Positions 16,820 to 23,563 of a DNA stretch of 64,000 nt are shown here, one piece after another; position 1 is the first letter of the stretch; each line of letters starts with the position of its first letter. This DNA comes from Amycolatopsis tolypomycina (GTDB taxonomy: Bacteria; Actinomycetota; Actinomycetes; Mycobacteriales; Pseudonocardiaceae), in assembly GCF_900105945.1 (NCBI RefSeq), contig NZ_FNSO01000004.1, forward strand, positions 7,444,001-7,508,000, written 5' to 3'. A model generated the notes under the pieces. That model worked only from the letters and a program-made list of their open reading frames with translations, searched no databases and was not told the origin of the DNA. A program made the translations under genes and the position numbers.

Positions 16820-18112
16820 ATGAACCTCCTCCACCCCGGCCAGGACGGGTACACCGAAGAAGTCGCCGGATTCCAGACGTCGGTGCCGACCGCACCCGCG
16901 GTCGTCGTCGCCGCCGAGAGCGCCGAGGACGTCGTCGCCGCGGTGCGCTACGCCGCCGAGCACCGGCTGAGCGTCGCGGTCCAGGCCACCGGGCACGGCC
17001 TGACCGCGGGCACCGACGGTGTCCTGATCAGCACCCGCCGGATGACCGGCGTCGAGATCGACGCCGCCGCCCGCACGGCTCGCGTCGAGGCGGGCACCCG
17101 GTGGGAAGCCGTGCTCGAAGCCGCCGGGAAGCACGGGCTGGCGCCGCTCAGCGGCTCGTCGCCGGACGTCGGCGTCGTCGGCTACACGCTCAGCGGCGGG
17201 TTCGGGCTGCTGGGCCGCCGGTACGGCCGCGCCGCCGACCACGTCCGCGCCCTCGACGTCGTGACCGCCGACGGCGAGCTCCGGCGCGTCGAGCCGGGCT
17301 CGGACCTGTTCTGGGCGCTGCGCGGCGGGCGCGACGGCTTCGGCGTCGTGACGGCGATCGAGTTCGGCCTCCTGCCGGTCAGCGAGCTCTACGGCGGCAG
17401 CCTCACCTTCGACGGCGCCGACGTGCCCGCGGTCCTGCGGGCCTGGCGGACGTGGTCGGCGGCCGCGCCGGACACGCTGACGACGTCACTGGCGATGATC
17501 CGGTTCCCCGACCTGCCGATGGTGCCGGAGCCGATGCGCGGCCGGCACGTGGCCCAGGTCCGGATCGCCTACCTCGGCGAGGACGGCGACGACGCTGTCG
17601 CGCCGCTGCGGGCCGTCGCCCCGGCACTGGCGGACACCCTGCGGCGGCTGCCGTTCACCGAATCCGGGTCGATCGCGGCCGAGCCGCGCCAGCCGCACGG
17701 CTACCACGGCACCAACGCGGCCGTCTCCCAGCTGAACGACGCCATGCTCGACGCGATCGTCGAGCACGCCGGCCCGGGCGCGGCCACGCCGCCGGTGCTC
17801 ATCATCGACCGGCTGGGCGGCGCGCTCGCCCGGACGCCGGAGACGCCGGGCGTGGGCTGGGACTCCTCGGCCGAGTTCGTCGTCCGCGCGTTGTCGGTGG
17901 TCGGCGAAGACGGCGTCGCGGCGATCCGGCGCGCGCACGCGAAGCTGTTCGACGCGCTGGCGCCGTGGTCGACCGGCCGGCTGCTGCCCTTCGTCTACGG
18001 CGAGCACCCGGCGGAAGAGGTCGCCCAGAGCGTGTTTCCGGCCGCCGACCTGCGGCGGCTTCGGGAGCTGAAGCGCCGGTACGACGCGGGGAACGTCTTC
18101 CGGGCGGGATGA
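16820..18112 (+). CDS. FAD-linked (BBE-type) oxidoreductase
   Basis: 430 residues. The FAD-binding_4 (PCMH) domain occupies the first half, with VVAAVRYAAEHRLSVAVQATGHG, where a His could carry covalent flavin, and SGSSPDVGVVGYTLSGGFGLLGR. The second half ends in the berberine-bridge-enzyme tail (LKRRYDAGNVFRAG). These enzymes oxidise sugars, alcohols or alkaloid-like substrates with oxygen. The second covalent-flavin Cys of bicovalent members is not evident near GVVGYTLSGG. Probably controlled by the divergent LysR regulator. Substrate unknown. Confidence 0.88.
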   Translation: MNLLHPGQDGYTEEVAGFQTSVPTAPAVVVAAESAEDVVAAVRYAAEHRLSVAVQATGHGLTAGTDGVLISTRRMTGVEIDAAARTARVEAGTRWEAVLEAAGKHGLAPLSGSSPDVGVVGYTLSGGFGLLGRRYGRAADHVRALDVVTADGELRRVEPGSDLFWALRGGRDGFGVVTAIEFGLLPVSELYGGSLTFDGADVPAVLRAWRTWSAAAPDTLTTSLAMIRFPDLPMVPEPMRGRHVAQVRIAYLGEDGDDAVAPLRAVAPALADTLRRLPFTESGSIAAEPRQPHGYHGTNAAVSQLNDAMLDAIVEHAGPGAATPPVLIIDRLGGALARTPETPGVGWDSSAEFVVRALSVVGEDGVAAIRRAHAKLFDALAPWSTGRLLPFVYGEHPAEEVAQSVFPAADLRRLRELKRRYDAGNVFRAG

Positions 18113-18142
18113 GGCGGCGAAAAGGCCCGGAATCGGGAGCCA

Positions 18143-18148
18143 TATACT
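18143..18148 (+). promoter_or_regulatory. Candidate -10 element TATACT for the acyltransferase gene
   Basis: TATACT stands out in a GC-rich gap, 34 bases before the TTG start at 18183. No convincing -35 hexamer is seen at the right spacing, so this is a weak call. Confidence 0.35.
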
Positions 18149-18182
18149 CGGCCGGCCTGATCACACTGATAGGGGAACCGTC

Positions 18183-19352
18183 TTGCGCACGATGAGCCAC
18201 GAGGACTACCTCGGCATGCGGCGGTTCCCCGGGCTCGACGGCCTGCGGGCGCTCGCCGCGACGATGGTCATCTTCTTCCACTTCGGCGGGCCGAACTGGA
18301 CGTGGCTTTCGGGCTGGGTCGGCGTCTACCTCTTCTTCGTGCTGTCCGGGTTCCTGATCACGACGCTGCTGCTGCGCGAGCAGGACCGCACCCACCGGAT
18401 CTCGCTGTCGAACTTCTACATCCGGCGCGTGTTCCGGATCCTGCCGCCGTACCTGGTGATCCTCGGCGGGATCGTCGCGTTCGTCATCCTGCGCGGCGAG
18501 TTCTACTCGCGCGACTTCCCGCAGGCGCTGAAGTACTACCTGACGTTCTTGAACGAGTTCCTGCCGGCGGCCACCACCGGCACGGACAACTTCTTCAGCG
18601 GCTCGTGGACGCTCGGCATCGAGGAGAAGTTCTACCTGGTCTGGCCGTTCCTGCTGGTCGCGATCGGGATCGGCGCGGCGAAGCGCAAGTTCCTGCTGGT
18701 CGGCGCGTCGATGGTGGCGCTGCTGGCGCTGGTCCCGCTGACCACCGGCGGCTTCGTGCTCGAGTACTCGCAGACGGCGATCTACCGCTCGACGATCCAC
18801 TACTTCATCCTGGCGGGCGGCTGCCTGCTGGCGATCCTGCTGCACTACCGCCGCGGGTACGCGCTGCTGAAGCCGTTGACGCACCCGCTGGCGGCGATCC
18901 CGATCGTCGGGGCGTTCGCGGTGCTGCACACGAACTTCGACGACCTCTGGCACGAGACCCGCAACAACCTGTGGCTGCTGGTCGCGTACGCGGCGATGAC
19001 GATGCTCCTGCTGATCGTGCTGGTGAGCCCGGGCCCGCTGCGGTGGCTGCTGAGCACGGCCCCGATGCGGTTCGTCGGCGAGCGCTCCTACTCGCTGTAC
19101 CTGCTGCAGGGGCCGGTGCACTTCGCCGTGGTGCAGGCGGTGCCGGGGCTCGCGCCGCACCGGACGGTCTCGGCGCTGACGGTGTTCATCGTCGGGCTGG
19201 CGATCGCGGACCTGATCCACCGCTGGGTCGAGAAGCCGCTGATCGACGTCGGCAAGCGGCTGATCGCCCGCAAGGAAGCCCGGCGCGCGGCGCGGCAGGA
19301 GGAGGAGCGTCCCGCCGAAACGCGCGCCGAGCCCGCGCCGGTCGGTTCCTAG
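18183..19352 (+). CDS. Acyltransferase 3 family membrane protein (OafA/OatA-like)
   Basis: 389 residues with about ten TM helices. Family motifs: FPGLDGLRALAATMVIFFHF with the essential His, SGFLI, NFYIRRVFRILPPYL, and FFSGSWTLGIEEKFYLVWP. These proteins O-acetylate peptidoglycan, polysaccharides or secondary metabolites at the membrane; no C-terminal SGNH domain is present. TTG at 18183 is preferred over ATG 18192 because AGGGGA lies 6 bases upstream. The 3' end overlaps the convergent deazaflavin oxidoreductase gene by 4 bases. Acceptor unknown. Confidence 0.88.
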   Translation: MRTMSHEDYLGMRRFPGLDGLRALAATMVIFFHFGGPNWTWLSGWVGVYLFFVLSGFLITTLLLREQDRTHRISLSNFYIRRVFRILPPYLVILGGIVAFVILRGEFYSRDFPQALKYYLTFLNEFLPAATTGTDNFFSGSWTLGIEEKFYLVWPFLLVAIGIGAAKRKFLLVGASMVALLALVPLTTGGFVLEYSQTAIYRSTIHYFILAGGCLLAILLHYRRGYALLKPLTHPLAAIPIVGAFAVLHTNFDDLWHETRNNLWLLVAYAAMTMLLLIVLVSPGPLRWLLSTAPMRFVGERSYSLYLLQGPVHFAVVQAVPGLAPHRTVSALTVFIVGLAIADLIHRWVEKPLIDVGKRLIARKEARRAARQEEERPAETRAEPAPVGS

Positions 19353-19771
19353 CGCTCCAGGACCACGATCGGGATGACCCGGTCGGTCTTCTTCTCGTAG
19401 TCCGCGAAGCCCTCGGCGTGCGCCACCATGCCCGCGTACAGGCGGTCGCGCTCGGCGCGGTCGGCGATCACCGTGGCCGTGGCCTCGAACTTCTCGGTGC
19501 CGACCTCGACCGTGACCTTCGGGTTGGCGACCAGGTTGTGGTACCAGGCCGGGTTCTTCGGCGCGCCGCCCATGGACGCCGCGACGACGTAACGGTCGCC
19601 GTCCTTGGTGTAGACGAGCGGGGACAGGCGCTCTTCGCCGCTCTTCGCGCCGATCGTCGTGAGCAAGAGCACGTTCTTGCCCTCGAAGTAGTTGCCGACC
19701 TTGCCCCCGTTGGCCCGGAACTCCGCGACGACCTGCGCGTTGAAGTCGTTCATCTCGGCTGGCGTGGTCAT
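19349..19771 (-). CDS. Deazaflavin (F420)-dependent nitroreductase family protein
   Basis: 140 residues, the size of Ddn/FDOR-A proteins. Motifs: NYFEGKNVLLLTTIGAKSGEERLSPLVY, then YVVAASMGGAPKNPAWYHNLVANPKVTVEVG, which bind F420 and build the split barrel. Such enzymes reduce quinones or other substrates with F420H2. ATG 19771 matches the family start. It diverges from a MarR regulator whose putative operator lies between them, so it is probably MarR-controlled. Confidence 0.9.
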   Translation of the reverse strand: MTTPAEMNDFNAQVVAEFRANGGKVGNYFEGKNVLLLTTIGAKSGEERLSPLVYTKDGDRYVVAASMGGAPKNPAWYHNLVANPKVTVEVGTEKFEATATVIADRAERDRLYAGMVAHAEGFADYEKKTDRVIPIVVLER

Positions 19772-19833
19772 GGGATCCCCTGTTTCTGCCCGGTACGCTC
19801 GACCGGGCGCGAGTAGGCTCGAACGAGCGGAAT

Positions 19834-19848
19834 GTTTGCTTTGCAAAC
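19834..19848. promoter_or_regulatory. Inverted repeat GTTTGC-TTT-GCAAAC, probable MarR operator
   Basis: A perfect 6+3+6 palindrome, AT-rich against the background. It lies in the gap between the divergent deazaflavin oxidoreductase (start 19771) and MarR (start 19873) genes. The position fits autoregulation and control of the oxidoreductase. Confidence 0.55.
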
Positions 19849-19872
19849 AAAGCTACCGACGGGAGGTGAGCG

Positions 19873-20337
19873 GTGTCAACGGAGGCCGGACCGAGTGTCG
19901 AAGACGGCGTTCGGCAGCTCTTGCTGCTCATGCCCCGGCTGGTCGGCCGCGCGAAGCGCACGCCGGTGCCGGCCGAGCTGGACGGCTGCGCGCTGGCCCC
20001 CCGCCACCTCTCGCTGCTGTCGTACCTGCTCTTCGACGGCCCGATGACGGTCACCGAGCTGGCTACCCGCCTCCAGGTGGCCCCGACGACGGCGAGCCTG
20101 ATGGTCGGCGACCTCAGCCGCCAGGGCGTGCTGAACCGCGACGAGGACCCGGCCGACCGCCGTCGCACGATAGTCAGCATCGCCGAAGACAAGCGCCCGG
20201 CCGTCGACGCCTGGCTCGCCCGCGGCGCGAAGGCCTGGAGCGACGCCCTGACCCCGCTGACCCCGGCCGAGCGCCGGCTGGTGATCACGACACTGGAAGC
20301 CTACGAACGCGGCACCTGCGACGGCCCGGCCTGCTGA
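19873..20337 (+). CDS. MarR-family transcriptional regulator
   Basis: 154 residues. The winged HTH is clear: GPMTVTELATRLQVAPTTASLMVGDLSRQGVLNRDEDPADRRRT, including the DxRRxx wing. The GTG start has GGGAGGTGAG upstream. It is divergent from the deazaflavin oxidoreductase, with a palindrome at 19834-19848 in between. The ligand is unknown; by analogy it senses a xenobiotic or redox-active compound. It ends 5 bases before the convergent PLDc_N gene. Confidence 0.92.
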   Translation: MSTEAGPSVEDGVRQLLLLMPRLVGRAKRTPVPAELDGCALAPRHLSLLSYLLFDGPMTVTELATRLQVAPTTASLMVGDLSRQGVLNRDEDPADRRRTIVSIAEDKRPAVDAWLARGAKAWSDALTPLTPAERRLVITTLEAYERGTCDGPAC

Positions 20338-20342
20338 CGGCG

Positions 20343-20702
20343 TTATTCGTCGCCGCGCTTTTCGCGGGCCAGCTTGCGCTGGGCTTCCGCGCGCTCCCGG
20401 CACTTGCGGAGGAATTCCTCGTCGTCCTCCGGGCTCGTTGCCGCGAACCGGCCCGGGCGGTCGTATTCCGGGAACGCCGACGCCTCGCGCTCGTACGGCC
20501 CGCGTGCCCGGGTCACGTGCTCCGGCCGCCCCGCCACCAGCCAGATGATCGAGCCCACCAGCGGCACGACGAGCACGAGCAGCAGCCACAGCCCCTTCGG
20601 CAGGTTGCGACACGATGACTCGTCCGTGGTGATCACGTCGACCAGGCAGAAGATCCACAACCCGAGCGTGACGATGCCGAGCAGGCCGTTGAAGTACAGC
20701 AA
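20343..20702 (-). CDS. PLDc_N-domain small membrane protein
   Basis: 119 residues. Two TM helices (LLGIVTLGLWIFCLVDVI and LWLLLVLVVPLVGSIIWLVAGRP) form the PLD-nuclease N-terminal (PLDc_N) domain. A charged, Glu/Arg-rich cytosolic tail follows. TTG at 20702 (MLYFNGLLG) matches the usual family start and has AGGTGGGG just before it; a TTG at 20720 would add six residues. Function unknown; such proteins are common small membrane proteins of actinomycetes. Confidence 0.78.
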   Translation of the reverse strand: MLYFNGLLGIVTLGLWIFCLVDVITTDESSCRNLPKGLWLLLVLVVPLVGSIIWLVAGRPEHVTRARGPYEREASAFPEYDRPGRFAATSPEDDEEFLRKCRERAEAQRKLAREKRGDE

Positions 20703-20739
20703 TTCCCCACCTTCCCCCAAGGAATGAACGCGGTAAGTC

Positions 20740-21498
20740 TTAGCAGAACCCGCCGGCAGTTTCGCCGCGGGTCACCCGCAGCGCCGCGGGCATCCGGAGA
20801 TTCGGCGACGGAAGCCAGGAGATTTCCGTTTCCGTCAGGCGGAAACCACGCAACGCCGCCAGAGCGCCGGCGGCGAGGGCGAGCGCGTGCCGCGACCCCG
20901 GGCAGGCGCGCGGCCCGGCCCCGAACGGCGTCCCGGCGAGGGACACCGTCACGTCGGCGCCGCCGACCCGGCGGCGCGTGGCGAGCACCGGCTGCTCGGC
21001 GGGTTCTCCGGTCAGCGAGGCCAAAAGCCCGTTGCCGATGAGTCCCGCGGTGGCGTCGCAGGCCTGGACGAGCAGGCCGATCCGCGCCGCCGCGAGTTCG
21101 GCCGGCCCGCCGCACACCGCGAGCAGCCGCGTCAACGCCGCTTCGGCCGCCGCATCCGGTGTCACGTGCGGGTGGTACGCCGCCGCGACTCCGGCGACGT
21201 CGGCCGAGACGTCCGGCAGGCCCAGCACCTCGGCGAGCACCCCGACCGGCACCGGCCGCGCGATTTCGGCCATCACGTCGACGACGTCGAGTTCGGCCAT
21301 GATCCGGCTAGTCCGCGAGAAAGCCTGAAACTGCAACGAATCCGCGTCGACCGAAGCCAGCAGATCCACCGCGAGCGCGCGTCGCCGGACGTGGTCGGCA
21401 CCGTTGCTGAAGCGGGCCACGGACGCCCGCAACCAGGCGATGCTCCCGACCGGGACATCGGCGGGCACGGGCGGAACAGGAGCGGAAAGCGCAGTCAT
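20740..21498 (-). CDS. Miniature cytochrome P450-like protein
   Basis: 252 residues against about 400 for a normal bacterial P450. The haem loop is intact: FGAGPRACPG with the ligand Cys, followed by the L-helix RHALALAAGALAAL. A residual I-helix is seen in QACDATAGLIGNGL. The K-helix ExxR motif and nearly the whole meander, normally about 60-70 residues before the haem loop, are reduced to VLATRRRVGGADVTVSLAGT. The N-terminal beta-domain is also short. The frame has no stops or decay, so it may be a stable haem protein without normal monooxygenase function. Transcribed alone, opposite to PaaX. Confidence 0.65.
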   Translation of the reverse strand: MTALSAPVPPVPADVPVGSIAWLRASVARFSNGADHVRRRALAVDLLASVDADSLQFQAFSRTSRIMAELDVVDVMAEIARPVPVGVLAEVLGLPDVSADVAGVAAAYHPHVTPDAAAEAALTRLLAVCGGPAELAAARIGLLVQACDATAGLIGNGLLASLTGEPAEQPVLATRRRVGGADVTVSLAGTPFGAGPRACPGSRHALALAAGALAALRGFRLTETEISWLPSPNLRMPAALRVTRGETAGGFC

Positions 21499-21541
21499 AC
21501 CGCGAAGTTAGCCACGGAAAACGTCGGCGGGGACCGAAGTG

Positions 21542-22219
21542 TCAGAGCACCGAAGACACCGGAAACCACGTGGCCTGCGGACCACCGCACTGCGCCGGCC
21601 GCGGGACGTCGTGCTGGAACCACCACGCCTCGGTGACGCGGCCGTCCGGCAGCCGGTACGTCGGCGGGCCGGCGACGCGGACGAGCCCGGCGGCCGCCAG
21701 CGACCGCGCGCTGGCGATGTTGCCGACCTCCGCGCCGGCCCGCACCCGCGCCAGGCCGAGGTGGTCGTGCGCCAGCGTCAGCCCGGCCGCGAAGAGCACC
21801 CGCCCGTGGCCGCGGCCGCGGTAGGACGGCGCGAGGTAGCCGCCGGTCTCCGGGCCGCCGTCCTCGCCGGTGTGCACGCTCACCAGGCCGACGCAGCGGT
21901 TGGCCTCGACGTCGATCATCACCAGGTCGACGGACTGCGGATCGGGTGACGCCCAGTCCGGCCCGGTGCCGGGCACGACCCGCAGCGCGTCGGCCCGCGC
22001 CGGCTCGGCGACGATCGAGTCGCGCTGCCAGCCCAGCCACCGCTGCGCGGCCGGATCACTGCCCCCGGCGACGGCGGCGGCGTACTCCCACGCGGTCGGG
22101 GTGCGGAAGAGGAAGCGCCCGCTGCGCAGCACGTGGCCCTGCCGGTCGCAGGTCCGCTTGGTCATCAGGCGGCCGCGGCGGGTGAGCCGGTCGAAGATCC
22201 CCTTGGTGGCTGGCAGCAT
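21542..22219 (-). CDS. GNAT-family N-acetyltransferase
   Basis: 225 residues. The acetyl-CoA-binding motif is SYRGRGHGRVLFAAGLTLAH (R/Q-x-x-G-x-G/A), preceded by VGLVSVHTGEDGGPETGGYLAP and followed by VRAGAEVGNIASARSLAAAGL, typical of ribosomal-protein or small-molecule N-acetyltransferases. The N-terminal 40 residues are not conserved family sequence; ATG at 22165 is an alternative start. Divergent from the PaaX gene. Substrate unknown. Confidence 0.8.
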   Translation of the reverse strand: MLPATKGIFDRLTRRGRLMTKRTCDRQGHVLRSGRFLFRTPTAWEYAAAVAGGSDPAAQRWLGWQRDSIVAEPARADALRVVPGTGPDWASPDPQSVDLVMIDVEANRCVGLVSVHTGEDGGPETGGYLAPSYRGRGHGRVLFAAGLTLAHDHLGLARVRAGAEVGNIASARSLAAAGLVRVAGPPTYRLPDGRVTEAWWFQHDVPRPAQCGGPQATWFPVSSVL

Positions 22220-22271
22220 CGCGGCGAAATCGTAGCGGAGCGATCCGGGCGGGAGTTGCTATCGTGGCGCG

Positions 22272-23114
22272 ATGACGGCCGTACCCGAGGCAACCGAACT
22301 GGACGGCTCCGGCCGATCCGCCCAGCCTCGCCAGCTCATCGTGACGGTGTACGGCCTCTACTCGCGCACCGAAGGGGGCTGGCTCTCGGTCGCGTCGCTG
22401 ATCGACCTGCTCGCCGCCGTCGGCGTCGACGAGCCCGCCGTGCGCTCGTCGATCTCCCGCCTGAAGCGGCGCGGCATCCTCGAGGCGGTGCGCCGCGACG
22501 CGACGGCGGGCTACGAGCTGTCCGCCGAAGCGCGCGAAATCCTGCGCGAAGGCGACGAGCGGATCTTCCGCCGCGAGCGCGCGACCCCGGCCGACGGCTG
22601 GCTGCTGGCGGTGTTCTCGGTGCCCGAGACCGAACGCCACAAGCGCCACCTCCTGCGCACCCAGCTGGCCCGGATGGGCTTCGGCACCGCGGCGTCCGGC
22701 GTCTGGATCGCCCCGGCCCACCTGCACGCGGCGACCGAGGAAGCGCTCACCCGGCTCGGCCTGGCCGGCTACGCCGACCTGTTCCGCGCCGACCACCTGT
22801 CCTTCGGCGACGTCGCCACGAAGGTCCGCGACTGGTGGGACCTCGACCGCCTGGACGAGCTGTACACGACATTCCTCGACGAGCACGGCCCCGCACTGCA
22901 CCGGAAGTCCGTGACCGAAGAACAGGCCTTCGCCGACTACGTCCACGTCCTCACCGGCTGGCGGCGGATGCCCTACCTCGACCCGGGACTGCCGGCGGAG
23001 TTCCTGCCCGCGGGCTGGTCGGGAATCCGCGCGGCCGAGCTGTTCTTCCAGCTGCACGCCCAGCTGGAGACACCGGCCAGGGCGTACGTGGCAAAGTCGA
23101 TCAACCTCGGCTGA
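22272..23114 (+). CDS. PaaX-family transcriptional regulator
   Basis: 280 residues. An N-terminal winged helix (LIVTVYGLYSRTEGGWLSVASLIDLLAAVGVDEPAVRSSISRLKRRGIL) is followed by the PaaX central domain (GWLLAVFSVPETERHKRHLLRTQLARMGFGTAASGVWIAP) and the C-terminal domain (RRMPYLDPGLPAEFLPAGWSG). PaaX represses phenylacetate and related aryl-CoA pathways and is released by aryl-CoA thioesters. Its neighbours (RidA, aryl-CoA monooxygenase, acyl-CoA dehydrogenase) make it the likely local regulator. It overlaps the convergent RidA gene by 14 bases. Confidence 0.92.
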   Translation: MTAVPEATELDGSGRSAQPRQLIVTVYGLYSRTEGGWLSVASLIDLLAAVGVDEPAVRSSISRLKRRGILEAVRRDATAGYELSAEAREILREGDERIFRRERATPADGWLLAVFSVPETERHKRHLLRTQLARMGFGTAASGVWIAPAHLHAATEEALTRLGLAGYADLFRADHLSFGDVATKVRDWWDLDRLDELYTTFLDEHGPALHRKSVTEEQAFADYVHVLTGWRRMPYLDPGLPAEFLPAGWSGIRAAELFFQLHAQLETPARAYVAKSINLG

Positions 23115-23496
23115 GCACCGCAAAGCCCTGCACCTCGACCAGCGCCTCCTCGTCCCACAGCCGGGCCACGCCGATGCCCGCCATGGCCGGGTACTCCGTG
23201 CCCGCGAGCCGCTTCCAGACTCGGCCGATCTCGCGTGCGTGAGCGCGGTAGTCGTCCATGTCGACGATGTAGATCGTCACGCTGCACAGGTCCGACGGTG
23301 TCCCGCCCGCCGCGCGCAGCGACGCCAGCAGGTTGCCGAGCGCGCGCTCGAACTGCGCCACGACGCCGTCGCCGACGATCCGGTTCGACGCGTCCAGTGC
23401 GGTCTGCCCCGCGAGGAAGACCACGCGGCCCTCGGCCACCACCGCGTGCGAGAACCCGGACGGCTTGCCCAGCTCCGGCGGGTTGATGCGTTCCAT
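23101..23496 (-). CDS. RidA (YjgF/YER057c/UK114) family protein
   Basis: 131 residues. Family pattern: PSGFSHAVVAEGRVVFLAGQTALD, VAQFERALGNLLASLRAAGGTPSD, VTIYIVDMDDYRAHAR, YPAMAGIGVARLWDEEALVEVQGFAVL. The usual substrate-binding Arg of RidA (in the PxR segment) is replaced around GVARLWDE, so deaminase activity on enamines is uncertain. Such paralogues often sit in aromatic-amine pathways. ATG 23496 is favoured over GTG 23505. It is divergent from the aryl-CoA monooxygenase, so both may share PaaX control. Confidence 0.85.
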   Translation of the reverse strand: MERINPPELGKPSGFSHAVVAEGRVVFLAGQTALDASNRIVGDGVVAQFERALGNLLASLRAAGGTPSDLCSVTIYIVDMDDYRAHAREIGRVWKRLAGTEYPAMAGIGVARLWDEEALVEVQGFAVLSRG

Positions 23497-23526
23497 GCGG
23501 GACACCGTACGCCATCTTTCGCGTTA

Positions 23527-23556
23527 TTGACGGTCGTAGTAGTCACGACATACCCT
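23527..23556 (+). promoter_or_regulatory. Promoter (TTGACG - 18 bp - TACCCT) with internal inverted repeat
   Basis: A -35 TTGACG (23527-23532) and -10 TACCCT (23551-23556) are 18 bases apart. The start point would fall at about 23563, next to the GTG at 23564, so the mRNA is probably leaderless. GTCGT and ACGAC (23533-23549) form an inverted repeat between the two boxes and are a candidate PaaX site. Confidence 0.55.
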
Positions 23557-23563
23557 GGACGGC

